A DNA stretch of 64,000 nucleotides, from positions 1,348,501 through 1,412,500 of the forward strand of contig JACVVK020000086.1 of the NCBI GenBank assembly GCA_018292915.2, read 5' to 3'. Source of the DNA: Batillaria attramentaria (Eukaryota > Mollusca > Gastropoda > Batillariidae). Of this stretch, positions 11,535-21,945 are shown one piece after another. The notes under the pieces were generated by a model. That model searched no databases and was not told the origin of the DNA. It saw only the letters and a program-made list of their open reading frames with translations. Position 1 is the first letter of the stretch; every line of letters begins with the position of its first letter. Made by a program: the position numbers and the translations under genes.

Positions 11535-11964
11535 AGGGTGTCATGTGGTCCGTTCCTATTACAATTACAGTGAAATGCGTAATTGTCCACTGTACTACAT
11601 CGATTTTAAAGCTGGAAGCAAATGAATAAGCCCCGGAACAAACAAAAGCTACATGCCCAGGACTTGCAAGATCGGTATAATTAATTTATGTTCAAAGACA
11701 AAAGTGGCAGGGAGCTGACCTGGGGTGGAAAACAAAGGGAAAGCAATCCCGTGTTTTAACTTGCCTTCAACAACTCCATGCCGTACAAGCTATATTTAGG
11801 AACGTTTTCATATTTTTGCTTTCAGTCGCGGCAAATCCAGCACATTCTTCTCTGACGAGGACGTGGCGTTTGACAACATGGGGTACGGGTCTGGGGTGTT
11901 TTTTGAGAGGGAGGAGGACAACACCATCAGCTGTAAACACGACTACACTGAATCCAAGTCATGA
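4988..11964 (+). CDS. C-type lectin / mucin-stalk transmembrane receptor (complete, six exons)
   Basis: A predicted cell-surface receptor of about 705 residues, probably a glycan-binding immune or adhesion protein. Residues 1-20 are a hydrophobic signal peptide. Residues 25-174 are a long-form C-type lectin domain with six cysteines (25, 42, 59, 145, 161, 172) and the WIGATD core at 93-98. Residues 176-631 are a Thr/Pro stalk, about 633-655 a membrane helix, and the last ~45 residues an acidic tail with FDNMGY. The calcium site is altered: PPN at 138-140 stands where EPN or QPD is usual, and WHD at 156-158 replaces WND, so mannose or galactose specificity cannot be assigned. Coding exons are 4988-5036, 7066-7344, 8181-8375, 9079-10449, 10823-10907 and 11826-11964; introns 1-4 are phase 1. 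The start was chosen because it alone gives a signal peptide and a good donor (GAAG|gtgagt). The exon 5 donor is uncertain. I do not recognise an orthologue. Confidence 0.85.
5071..6450. repeat. 28-bp minisatellite, about 49 copies, in lectin intron 1
   Basis: The unit is CATTGTAGTCTCCAGC followed by CAGAGTTACTGT. It runs almost without a break, with recurring point variants: GTAGTC/GTATTC, AGCC/AGCA, CTGTC/CTATC, TCTCC/TCACC. Two small disruptions fall near 5980 and 6400. The unit length is not a multiple of three, so the open frame through it is not coding. It fills most of intron 1 (5037-7065). Confidence 0.97.
6766..6810. repeat. (GT)n microsatellite in lectin intron 1
   Basis: Uninterrupted dinucleotide run followed by (GTGA) and then G-rich sequence at 6836-6870. 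Confidence 0.95.
7066..7344 (+). CDS. lectin exon 2: first half of the C-type lectin domain
   Basis: The acceptor is CTTCCTATAG and the donor ACGG|gtgagt; both ends are phase 1. It encodes residues 17-110: cysteines 25, 42 and 59, the first helix (SWNNAKQVC), the FLAEV strand and the WIGATD/QWIWDTG core strands typical of the fold. Confidence 0.9.
7442..8013 (+). repeat. intronic direct repeat pair (7442-7480 and 7977-8013)
   Basis: TCTATTCTTACA(T/A)TAGTTGGCCCTGG occurs at both ends of this interval within lectin intron 2. The second copy runs directly into the inverted-repeat arm at 8004-8096, so a small segment was duplicated within the gene. The interval between them is AT-rich intron with an A-rich tract at about 7843-7866. 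Confidence 0.7.
8004..8096 (+). repeat. inverted-repeat arm A, upstream of lectin exon 3
   Basis: This intron 2 segment matches the reverse complement of 8986-9126 in two blocks: one around ACAGTTGTGxTGGTTGTAGA and GACTGGGACAGGATC, the other around ATGCTGGAAGTAAACGTG and TTGAATGTGA. Identity by eye is about 90 per cent inside the blocks, with a gap of about 25-35 bases between them in one arm. Confidence 0.8.
8181..8375 (+). CDS. lectin exon 3: second half of the C-type lectin domain
   Basis: The acceptor is TTGTTTTCCAG and the donor TTTG|gtaaga; both ends are phase 1. The upstream TTTTGCAG at about 8146 was not chosen because the later site joins the core strand directly to the conserved KPVTYTNWSPG. 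The exon encodes residues 110-175, including LPPN, LEDC, GRWHD and the last two cysteines. Compared with a typical domain there is an extra Gly-rich loop (about residues 123-136) before PPN. The exon is 195 bp, a multiple of three, so skipping it would keep the frame. Confidence 0.88.
8409..8475. repeat. (CA)n microsatellite in lectin intron 3
   Basis: Uninterrupted dinucleotide run followed by CACG variants and a short (CCA)n at about 8507-8525. Confidence 0.97.
8781..8844. repeat. (ACAA)n microsatellite in lectin intron 3
   Basis: About 16 tetranucleotide units without interruption. Confidence 0.97.
8986..9126 (-). repeat. inverted-repeat arm B, spanning the intron 3 / exon 4 junction
   Basis: This is the reverse-complement partner of 8004-8096. 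The arm includes the first ~48 bases of exon 4, so part of the coding sequence exists as an inverted copy in intron 2. Arm B is probably the source because it carries the exon. Confidence 0.8.
9079..10449 (+). CDS. lectin exon 4: Thr/Pro mucin-like stalk
   Basis: The acceptor is CACCTTTGTGTAG and the donor ACAG|gtatga; both ends are phase 1. It encodes residues 175-631, dominated by Thr with Pro, Lys, Ser and Ala, as expected for a heavily O-glycosylated rod. The centre is a nonapeptide repeat (six Thr then PKP). The C-terminal third (about residues 490-631) is less repetitive and Ser/Thr/Ala/Gly-rich. There is no cysteine. The large open frames on the opposite strand are shadows of the repeat. 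Confidence 0.9.
9608..9950 (+). repeat. coding 27-bp minisatellite (TTTTTTPKP), about 13 copies
   Basis: The period is 27 nt, with PKP recurring 13 times. Variants include a PKPV form twice, one Ile and one Ala substitution, and a final copy two residues short. Copy number would alter stalk length in steps of nine residues without changing frame. Confidence 0.95.
10823..10907 (+). CDS. lectin exon 5: transmembrane segment
   Basis: The acceptor is CGTTCCACAG. The exon starts in phase 1 and encodes about 23 uncharged residues (Ala/Val/Ile/Leu with three Gly) followed by WKRQ, a stop-transfer signal. Three donors are possible. An AAG|gcaggt (GC-AG) site after 10901 and gtagtc after 10907 both keep the long tail frame. 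CAG|gtgtag after 10905 gives a nine-residue tail. I list the end that keeps the long tail with a GT donor. Confidence 0.75.
10990..11160 (+). repeat. dispersed repeat, copy 2, in lectin intron 5
   Basis: It shares ordered blocks with 4250-4400 (AGCCCGGC, GCTCTGTGG/GCTCTCTG, CACCTCA, TTTGAGCTGGAT, CGGGCT). The orientation is the same in both copies. Confidence 0.6.
11268..11534. repeat. compound (GT)n / (GA)n / G-run microsatellite in lectin intron 5
   Basis: About 190 bp of GT is broken twice by GACGG, followed by (GA)n at about 11460-11478, more GT, and a G run at about 11520-11534. This is among the longest simple repeats in the window. The long His-Thr and Val-Cys open frames through it are not genes. 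Confidence 0.97.
11826..11964 (+). CDS. lectin exon 6: cytoplasmic tail and stop
   Basis: The acceptor is TTTTTGCTTTCAG. Read in phase 2, it encodes 45 residues ending ESKS and TGA at 11962-11964. The tail is acidic, with two Ser/Thr-rich patches (SSTFFSDEDV), FDNMGY and HDYTES. The two tyrosines in acidic context could be phosphorylated. Neither an ITAM (YxxL/I pair) nor an NPxY is present. The other two frames stop early or lack this composition. Confidence 0.65.
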
Positions 11965-12349
11965 ACGCTCTCAACATATTCCAGCTGCAGGTGGCAAATT
12001 GTTGTTGTTGTTGCTTGTTAGTTGATATTATAAAGCCACTGTGTCGATGGCATAACTATAAGAGCACTACCGCTACCATTACAAGGTTTTATGTAGGAAG
12101 ACTTCTGGTTTGAAGGAGTTGCGCTTGTGACTGGGCCTGTGCGCTCGAAATAGTCTAAGACATTAGTAGAGCTCCCAATGCAACACACTGACGTTTGAGG
12201 GCCGTGCAAACGAGGAAATCTCAGCCGTCCGGAGCTACAAGGCCGAGTACGCGTCGTGTACGACAGTCACCGGCTACTGCGTTTTGGTTTCAATCAGCTG
12301 AACTCAGTCTGTGCATGTATTTGTGCTGGACGCCACCAAAACAGCTCCG
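11965..12349 (+). other. probable lectin 3' UTR
   Basis: From the stop codon to the first AATAAA. It contains a short (GTT)n and an open stretch at 12190-12310 that reads FEGRANEEISAV... to a TGA. This stretch has no clear acceptor, so I treat it as untranslated or as a relic exon. Confidence 0.45.
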
Positions 12350-12364
12350 AATAAAAAAATAAAA
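12350..12364 (+). terminator. candidate polyadenylation signals for the lectin gene
   Basis: AATAAA at 12350-12355 is followed at once by a second AATAAA in an A-rich tract, about 385 bp after the stop codon. This is the first such hexamer downstream on the plus strand. Confidence 0.5.
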
Positions 12365-12368
12365 AAAA

Positions 12369-12457
12369 TCTTAAATTAGGGAGTGAGTGAGTGAGTTTTT
12401 AGGGCTTAAAGCCGCGCAAGCCACAAAGACTAATTCGCGGCTGACTTAAATTAGGGA
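12369..12457 (+). mobile_element. short SINE fragment flanked by 13-bp target duplications
   Basis: CTTAAATTAGGGA occurs perfectly at 12369-12381 and 12445-12457. The 63 bp between begins GTGAGTGAGTGAGTTTTTAG, which resembles the GTGAGTGAGTTT start of abundant molluscan SINEs. It ends after GCCGCG...CGCGGC. The insert is much shorter than a full element. Confidence 0.7.
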
Positions 12458-12523
12458 CTTAATGCAGCCTGGATGAGCAACTCCCAAGTGTCAGAAAAGT
12501 GTACCTAACAGCTGTTGCCACAG

Positions 12524-12599
12524 TGAATACGGACAGTGGATGTTACATGACAAGAATGAACTGCCTCAGGACGCTCGGTACCAGTGGTATGACCTGTCA
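12524..12599 (+). CDS. possible orphan or alternative exon
   Basis: After a TTGCCACAG acceptor, one frame reads EYGQWMLHDKNELPQD then ARYQWYDLS up to a possible gtatac donor. The exon would enter in phase 2, the same phase as lectin exon 6, so it could be an alternative tail exon or a relic. The residue composition looks protein-like but matches no family I know. The acceptor's pyrimidine tract is poor. Confidence 0.25.
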
Positions 12600-12844
12600 G
12601 TATACGTATATTTTAGCTCCGGTCTTAGCAGTGATGGCCCACCGCTGGCAGTCATTTGGTATGTATCCTTCGCAGCGCCTGATACCTACGTATGTTGGTA
12701 TGTATGTAGGTGTCAGTGCTTGTATGTATGTCTGACTGTATGTATGTAATGTATGTATCTATGTATGTACGCTTTTATTCGTATTTATTTAGTTGATTAT
12801 TTATCTAATATTCATGTGTTTATTTATCACCTTTTGTATACTTT

Positions 12845-12917
12845 CGTAAAGCGCCTAGAGCCCCGGCTTCGGAGATTAGGCGCTATAAAAATCCTCATTA
12901 TTATTATAATTATTACG
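12845..12917 (+). repeat. SINE/LINE 3' tail with GCGCCTA hairpin and (ATT)n
   Basis: GCGCCTA ... TAGGCGC forms a stem with a ~20-base loop, then CTATAAAAATCCTC and an ATT microsatellite. The GCGCTATAAA-(ATT)n ending is typical of retroposon tails. Just before it, 12660-12790 is a decayed (GTAT)n tract. Confidence 0.65.
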
Positions 12918-13334
12918 TTGGACATCGTCACAGACTGATTCATTTTCGACGTGTCCGAAGACTTCTTAAACAGCCGGGCGGACACATGTCCGATCATTTC
13001 TGCACCAAACTGGACAGTAATTAGGACAAAATAATGTCCTAAACTTTACAGTCGGCCGGGACATTTCTCCTGTTACAGTTCCCAGTGATATGAAGTCCCG
13101 CTTATCATAATTGAATCATGTAGGCAGCAGATTTCAGGACACTGTAACGCTCAGACTGGTCAGGTGTGAGTGCCCGTGGCAAAGCAAACAATGTCAGTGT
13201 ATTTAGAAGCTACATTAATTACGCAAGAGCCTATTTCTCAGACCCGTATTTTCTCATGACATCTTTTCTCATTGTTTCATACGACGTTTTATTTCAGAAG
13301 TGATTGAAAAGCATCATTCAGTACCTTCGATATT
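12918..13334. other. gene-free stretch
   Basis: I see no exon or recognisable element. An AATAAA on the minus strand falls at about 13289-13294. Confidence 0.4.
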
Positions 13335-13422
13335 CGTGTGTGTGTCGTGTGAGTGTGTGTGCGTGTGTGTGTGCGTGCGAGTGTGTGTGTGTATGCGCGC
13401 GCGCACCTGTGAATAGGTAGCA

Positions 13423-13488
<66 letters not shown>
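13335..13488. repeat. interrupted (GT)n followed by (GA)n
   Basis: GT-rich sequence with a GCGCGCGC insert at about 13395, then a pure GT run and a short GA run. It marks the left edge of the repeat-poor region downstream of the Pax gene. Confidence 0.9.
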
Positions 13489-13489
<1 letters not shown>

Positions 13490-16400
13490 TTCACATCCAC
13501 AGGACAAACCATACAAAAAGACAACTGCGTCAGATTCGGGGTGATTTAATTTGATTGATTGTCAGCACATCGGTTACACTCACTATACTCCTGAAGCTCT
13601 CATAGTCATACACAAAGTAAACGGATCAATCACAATACACGGCAAAAAGCCACTAATAAAGCACTTCATAACAAAATAGAATCGTCGTTATCAGTTAGGT
13701 AACGTCAATGTACAATACGAACAATAATGAAACTGCCTACATTTCACCTCCAAATTTCAAGGTCATTTGCTGACTGACTAGCTAATATGATGATAATGGT
13801 GAAAGGTCTCGTGTGCTGACTTTCAAAGTTTTTCAAAAGCTTGCTAGATCAGTTCTAATCGTTAAAATCAAGATCGTGCATACTGTTTACAAATTATTTG
13901 AAGATATCCAATACAATTCCACCTACACGTGACAATTCCATCAACCAATCAGTGACCCTGAACTGGAGGTGAAACGTGGCAGATCCCAAATCTTTGGTCT
14001 TAGACTTATCAAGGAAGAACGAACGATTGACAGAAAAAAAAACCCAACAACAACTGTAGCTACAAGAGAGCAGATAGAGAGTGCAGGTGGGTAATTTAAA
14101 TACACCAACGAAACTAAAACAGATGGAACAAAAACAAAAAAAACGAAAAAAAACCTGGTATAACTCAAAAGAACGACAAAAAGAAGCACAATAAAGCAGC
14201 GATCGTATATCATAACAGAAATGGCATGAATAAAGACTAGTTAGCACCTCAAAGCAGCATCCCAATGATACCACTAAACCATCGCACCAAAGTTGAAAAA
14301 CCTCGCTCCATGAGCCTCGTGCGTACGTATACACATCGCACTCCCTCCGGCGCTTCAATTACAACCCAAAAAATCAACAACTAAAAATCAGTCAAGAAAC
14401 TCAAAGGAACGAATCTGGATACACAAATACACCTAGTTCCTTAACAAAGCGATAAACAAAGATACACTTTGCCTTCCTGGCAGTATGGTCTGAATATACA
14501 CCGAAGCACAAGAGCTGGATAAACGATAAAAGTACTGGGTGATACATTCAACATCAATGATTTTTTTTCACCACGATATCTGTTTATAAACGTGAAAATT
14601 TTAAACACATGACATTAAACAATACCATTCTGAAAACATTTACCATTTCTGTCAACACAAAGATGTTTAACTTTGACAGATACAATACACAAACAATTGG
14701 ATCAGCTTAAAGAAATGAAACTTGCACGCTAACACACCTCAAAAGATAGATGTTTGGTGATGGGACTGATCTGAAATATTAGAAAATATTCATGGGTTAC
14801 AGTAGAATCAGTATTCCCGAGTGTTCCAAAATGCAGCAAACTGCAGTAGCCATCAAACACCTAAAAGTTTCCCATTAAAAAAACAAACGGCAAATGCATT
14901 TTTTGATATAAAATGACTGCCAAGCTGTCAAAAACAATCAGAGGAAAGAGAACTGTCTAATTTCAAATCTAACATCCTGACTCATTTAAAGTCATATAAC
15001 CTTCATTCCTTCTGCAGCATACAGCTATGACGTAAAGTGAAGAAGAAACGTCAACCTGTTTGAGACCGTCCTATGCTAATAAAGAACACAACTACATATT
15101 AAAGTGACTGACCACCTACATATACATATCTGGAAGACCATCAACATGACGTTGTCAAAGTCATGGACAAACGGCTAAAAGGAAAACAAAAAAGTCATAA
15201 ATAGTGCGCACATTTCTGTTGCCAATACTTTCTGTCTTCACCAGTATTTTGGGTTTGAAAGACTTTTATTTTTTTTACCAAGTACTGTTCCTTTCTTTAA
15301 ATTTGCTTCCAAGCACTTTGTGAAGTTTGCAATAATACTGATTTAGCAAAATGCATGTTTTCTCAAGACTGTTACCCTTTTAAAACTGCAACACTGTTTT
15401 CGTGACCTCGTCAAAAGTTCGAGATAAAAAAAAAGAAGAAGATTAAAACCTGGTACAGCTGCCAGGGGTTTCATTTCTAGCACAGTTCTGGTAAGTAATT
15501 GCAACTTTCAAGATGATGCCATTTTGAAGTTGTAGAAAAAGCAAGCTCTTTCAGCCGTTACTGTGTAAACCTGAGAGCTTAATGCCTAGCATGACATAGT
15601 CATCAAACAATGAACACCTACTACACCGAAGCAGAGCACATACTACACTGAATACAATATCAACACTGTATACGTATACAAGATTCGGAATTGTCAGTCA
15701 TCATCACAAACCATACGAAACAATGTTTACACCCCACCGTGACAACAAGACAACAATGAAATGCTGAACTGTAATGATGCAAGTGCTGGAACCCAGGGTA
15801 CAACAGTACATTCTGTACTCGGTAAAGCAATACAAATTACCAGTTTCATAAATAATCAGCAAGTTATGTTCTTTGTGAAGCGATACGGTAATACAAACAG
15901 TGCAAACAACTGATTTAAAACTCGGCAGCACAATTATCCGAGAAGACATCAAAATCACAACCTTTGGAGTCACAATACATGATATTAATTAATGTAAGAG
16001 CATATCTACACCAAACATACGATCAAAACTTGTCACAATGCTTAAGACAGATTTACAAGGACATGAAAGTTTTCAACCAATCCATATACTGCACCTGCAA
16101 GGACCATAATACACCATGAAGAAAACAATCAACACTGAAGACAAAATTCGTCTGAACTGCCTTTCTTGGATCACTGGGAACAGAACACACAAAGACACTA
16201 CTTCAGAATAATTCACAAAATGCTGAAACCTCTGATGTAAAAGGGCAATGACAAAAAATGTGTTCTTTATCTAAACAAATATGAACTTCTAAGCAAATCA
16301 AGCCTGCAAGTAAGACGTTTTGGGTTTGTTTCCTTTTTAGTTTTTGAAGAACTTTACAAACTGGTTAGGGGGTGGATGGGGGGGGGGGGGGTGCAATCAC

Positions 16401-19087
16401 TAAGGCAAGACAAATGAGGAACTAGGAAACAAAACCCTTTACCGGAAAACAAACTTCATGCAAAGAGTTGCAAAAGAGTGAGTTTCAAAAAAGTGAAGTA
16501 CTTTCAGCTTTGTACATGCACCTACTCTTTGGTTTAAGCATTCCAGTTTTCAAGTTAATGAACATAAAGCTATGCATTCATCTTTATGTAATTAAATAAC
16601 AACAACAAAACTGAACAGAAAGTGGCACCATTCATAATACACATACAACAACCAAACATCTATGCAGCACCCAAAATAAAATAAACTAATAAACTGACAA
16701 CTCTAAAGACTAATGGCAAACACCTCTGTTTACTGGTAAAGTACATGTATATTGTTAGTCCCAGCAGGTAAGCAGCTTCCACCAACTTTTAAAGAAAATT
16801 CCCACGTATCTGCCAGAATTTGATGGCGTTAATGACTCCATCTACTGCTTTCTGCTCAGCTTTTCAGTTTTCACTTCACAACCTTACATGACCATTTACC
16901 GTAAGTCTACATTTTGAAGGGGTTTTATGGACATAACCTATTTCGCAACTCAGCTGAAAATGCCCGTAATTGTTTCACCTCAGAGGCACCAAACTTCCTT
17001 GTAAGGATTAAAAGGTTCAAGGCAATCGCTGCTGGCAAATGGAAAGTATACTGTACTGAAGTAAACCGCACTGAAAGTTTTTGCAACGATGGGCTGGTTA
17101 AAGGTAACTAAACATTCACTCAAAAGTCATCATTAGGCTGAAACTGTAACCCTGCCAAGCACTGATAAAGTAGGGAAGGGGGTATGGAGGCCACCATGCA
17201 GGGGTGGGGTTGCAGGGCATTCAAAATACACACAGGGTAATACCACTTAAAAATTGACCAAACACTACCTCAGTTTCACAAACTACAGGAAAGGTCATTA
17301 AAAAAAAAAAAAGAGAAAAAATCTATGTAACTACGTAAGAATGGACCTTTGTCACCATTAAAAAAAACCCTTAACATCTGTCAAGTTATTCCAGCACAAG
17401 AAACAAACAGACCCCCCCCCCCCCCCCCCCCAAAAAAAAACAAACCCAAGCCACTCACCTTTTAAAGTGAGCGCACAGGACGATGAATGACATACGAATT
17501 TTATGTTGATGTACAATTTGGACAACAAAGTTCTTTGCGTAAAAGCAGTGTTGAAATAAATGCTAGACATGGCCCAGATACTAACTTATTCGCTGGATGC
17601 CGAAAAAGGATCCAAGCAGATTTTATCGCGTCAGTATGAAATCCAGCAGGCATTTGGAAGACAAGTTTTTCGGGGTTTTTTTTTCCTTTAAAGTATGATC
17701 TGTGAATGAAACACTAATGTAGCTGCAACATTTGAATGAATAATGGGTTTGCAAACACTAAAAAACAACTTCCCATTCAACTGAATTACATGTACCAACA
17801 TACTCATCTGCCGGTTCCATGTGTGTACGATAGATATTTCAACTGATTTGTAAGAAAACCCTTAATGTAAGTTAAAGCTTTTCATAAAAAAAAACCCAAA
17901 CATTTGAAACCCTGACAAAACAACTATCATTTATAGAAGTCACTTTATATGCGCCAGTAGTTGCAATTCTTATCATAAATAATAGCTAGTTTATTTTATG
18001 TGCATATGGATTTTGCCAAAATTTGCTGGAAAACAGAAAGGGTGCAAACAAACAAACAGGAACATGAAGCGACACAAAACCTTGGTGATTCTGCACTGTT
18101 AACACAAGAAATTTTCTTTGGTTCTGTGACAAAGTGTTTCAAAGCCCGTTACAAGATACATGCGCGGACCAAACAGTAAATGCATCTTCAGCATTTCTTA
18201 TGGCAAATTATACCATGCGCAAGTCCACAAAATAAACATTACAGAAAAACCCAGTCTGGTCCTTCAACACAAGTAGAGTAACAAATATTCCCAATCATCA
18301 GATGAAACAGCCTTGTATAGTATAGTTTACTTAAAGCTTTCAATGTGAATTCATTGAACGAATTTGTATCACTGCAGCAGTAAAGGAGTCTTTGAAAAGT
18401 CACGGAAAGTTTGCTGTGCCATCCTTATATCAGCAAATATACTGATGTTTTTATTTTAATTAAAAAAGCAACACTGAGTGGGTTGGGGAAAGGGGCTTTG
18501 TGAGAAAAAAACAAACAAAACAAAACACTAGTCACATTGTTACTGACAATATCTCCTGGGATATGCTGTGCTTGTCAAATCTTAATCCATCACTGTTTAG
18601 TGTCCTGCAATCCGAGTTGTCTGCTCTTCCTTGTAGAACTGTCTATCATTTATCATGGCAAAAAAGAAAACAAAAACCAACAAACTTGCAGTCTGTATCA
18701 GGTAGACTACTGGTTGATGTGGTCAAAACAGTATCAGGAATAGGCACTCATGCTGTAGAACAAACTCCATGCTTTCCCTTTCCCCCCAACAAATACTTTC
18801 ATCCTAATGCATAACCCCGCATAAATTTGCATTCAAATGTACTTTCAGCTAAGTCCAAGAGGCCCAAACCCCGTCCAACTTTCACATACAAGGTAACAAG
18901 GTAAATACTTGATTTGGCTTTCTTTGATTATGAAGACAATGAATACTGGTAAGGAATCATTCACAATCAACAAAGAATTTCTTCAACATGCGCATAAACA
19001 TAGTACTCTCACAAACTGCTTAAGCAGTGAAGTAAAGCACAACACCTGAAAGAACATACACACATTCACACACACCTACAAACAGGT

Positions 19088-19088
<1 letters not shown>

Positions 19089-19130
<42 letters not shown>
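19089..19130. repeat. (CA)n microsatellite
   Basis: Uninterrupted dinucleotide run, the only one between 13.5 and 22.4 kb. Confidence 0.95.
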
Positions 19131-19134
<4 letters not shown>

Positions 19135-21687
19135 CTGACACCAGCAATCCCTCTCATGGGCAAGCTTGAGAACTTCAGTAGCAATGTGCAGCATGGTTAC
19201 ATAGTCCAAATTAAAAACCAAAGTAATATACACGTTGTAATGGAATTTCACTTGTGAAAGAATGTGTTACTGGCATTAGAGAAAGCTGTCTAAACAGATC
19301 TTGGAATTTACTGAATTTGTGAAAATTAAACCCTCCTAGTGAATGAACCTAAAAATCTTAGTATGCCAACACAAGCTGGATTGACAGAATATTAAGTACA
19401 CATGCAAAAACAAAGAAAAAAGTCTGCTATGGCCTTCGGTCTTGATTGTCTAAGCCAGAAAAAATTGTCCTGAAAGAAATAGGATTTCAGTGGATGTAAA
19501 GGTGTAGGAAACGGCACACCAACTTTTAAACTAAGAGGGTGTATGTATTGTACATGCACGAACACGCATACCAACAAGCAAAGGTACAAGGAACTAAGTG
19601 AAAAAAACTCACACTTCATAACAAGTGAATGCTGCTGTGTGGCTGCATGTATTAAATGAGAGAGACAGAAAGAGAGTGACAGAGAGAGATAGTGTCCATG
19701 ATAGTCCAGCATAAAAACCAAGACCATGTACAGAAAATTGCGGAAGTTACAGCTGCAGTCAAATTTCTATTCACACTTCATTTATCATAGCACTCTTGGA
19801 ACGACCATGCAACACAATATTTTTTACAGTCAATAACTTGTAATGCTTTGGTATTTCAGCTAAAAGTAGTATAAAACACAGGGAAAAAATAAATTTCTAT
19901 TATCAAACCCTCAGTACATAAAATTAACCAGTATGCCATTTTCTGCACAGTCTGATTTCAACAAGACAAAGGAAAGAGGTGGTCTAATGCAAGGAATTAG
20001 AGATAATGTGCATATGCACAATGACAGTAGGAATGGGGTTGTTGTGGGGTGGAGGGAGTTAGGGATACAGCTTTAATTCACCGAAAAAGTCAGCTCCTGC
20101 ATTGCAAAGTTCTTAAATCTGTAAGAATAAAGTATTCCAGAAATGTTCTTGAACTGTTCGCATATACCTTGAAAAACTGTTCAGATGCACAGGACAGCGC
20201 ATCTTCAAATACAGTTGGTGTTGCTAAAAGAAAATGGCCAGGCATGGATTACATGGAGTACAATACATTGTACATACTGGTTACAATAGTATTCATTTGG
20301 ATTTACTTATATCATACATGTAAACACCCCCCAAAGGATTTCTTGAAAATGGTACTGGTTTGTAACATTAAAACATAAAAAGTTAAATAAACTTTTAGAC
20401 CTTTGGCTAGGTTCATTACAAAAGACTTTAATGTTTCCATAAATTGAATAATAAATTCAGAGCAAGTAGCAGCACTTTTCCATGCTGAAAGTGTCACAGG
20501 CAGTAACTGCAGCATATTCTTTGGATTGTTTAAAGCAAACAGCAAATAACAGAGATAAATTGATTCTACTATATAAATTGATTGTCTGTGGATTTCTTGT
20601 GTTTGAAGGGATATCTGGAAGTCACAGGAAAATATGTACATGTACATGTACAACAAACAAGGATTTCTTAGATAAAACATGCAAATACTATCGGCTAAGA
20701 ATATGAGACAACCAAGATCAAATGACTGTCGAGCCATATGAGACATTTGTAAAGAATACCATGAGACAATATGAAAGTGGAATTCACACAACGTGCCAAT
20801 AATCTTGGCAAAGTAGGTCTGAAAATGCTGATTGATAAGGAAGCAGTTTAGGAGTGTTACCATCATACAGGCACACACTTGGGACCTCTAGCATCAGGAA
20901 TTATTTCCAGAGCCAAGTTCTGATGTTCCCCTTGACAGCAGTGTAAAAGTACAAGTCAGGATTGCCTGGACATGCTTCTCCCAAATCCATGGCAACACTT
21001 CATGTGAAAAGTAGGTTAGCACCGACTTTCTGCACTTACACAATTACATGTAGCAGGCAATGCTAATAAAAACAACTCCGCAAATTAAGTCTTTCACAGT
21101 ATAAAAATCATCAGTGTTAATGTGATAGAACTTGTGAAATAGTATAACTTGTGGGTACCCGGGATAATGGCATTACAATTTACTAGCTTCTCAAACCATC
21201 AGAAAAGGGGCCAAACGAGAATGTGCTTAATTATCCCATTTCTTTTAGCACTCATAAAAATGACAGAATGCCCAAACAACTGGGTTAAAAAAAAGCACAA
21301 TATAAAACTCAATGTTTCTGAATAGCAGTACTTACTCAAATCACATGAAGTGTTACAAGGATTCTGTTTTACTGAGTGCCGGTAAACCCTTCACATGTAA
21401 CACAATCAAGCATCGAACTCATTATGAGGTCAGCAGATGATGACACAATAATTCAGAGCCTGGCTGTTTTCCCACAACTGTTCCTTTCTTCTGAGGTCTC
21501 CCCCTCAGTAAGCACCCAAGTAATGAATTAAAGCCTTTGTACCAATGTCTGTACTGTACAGGGCATCATGAACACATCAGTGCACTCTTCACACAACAGT
21601 GTACATGCACCCACAGTTCTGTACATGCATCTCACCTAGATACATGTACATGTATGTTAACAGCGGAACATTTACAACAAAGTGTAG

Positions 21688-21945
21688 TTTTCACTGACAC
21701 AGATCAGCTCACAATACCATGCACCGTGACTCTCTTAGTGCTGTTACAATATGCTGCGATGGCACTTTTCACTGACACAGATCAGCTCACAATACCATGC
21801 ACCGTGACTCTCTTAGTGCTGTTACAATATGCTGCGATGGCACTTTTCACTGAAAGTTTCCCTGCAGTTCCCAGCTAACCTGTTACAATATGCTGCGATG
21901 GCACTTTTCACTGAAAGTTTCCCTGGAGTTCCCAGCTAACCTTTG
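21688..21945. repeat. nested tandem duplication, 78-bp and 61-bp units
   Basis: Units begin TTTTCACTGA. 21688-21765 and 21766-21843 are practically identical 78-mers. 21844-21904 is a 61-bp variant whose middle is replaced by AGTTTCCCTGCAGTTCCCAG, and 21905-21945 repeats that variant in part. The four share the GTTACAATATGCTGCGATGG end where complete. Confidence 0.95.

Noticed and set aside
11224..11625. Open frames encoding poly His-Thr or Val-Cys here and at many other GT/CA tracts
   Set aside because: They are dinucleotide-repeat artefacts with no unique protein sequence.
13894..14358. A 154-codon minus-strand frame, possible gene
   Set aside because: Hydrophobic Phe/Cys/Ser-rich translation of AT-rich sequence, with no domain and no splice context; it lies in the probable Pax 3' region.
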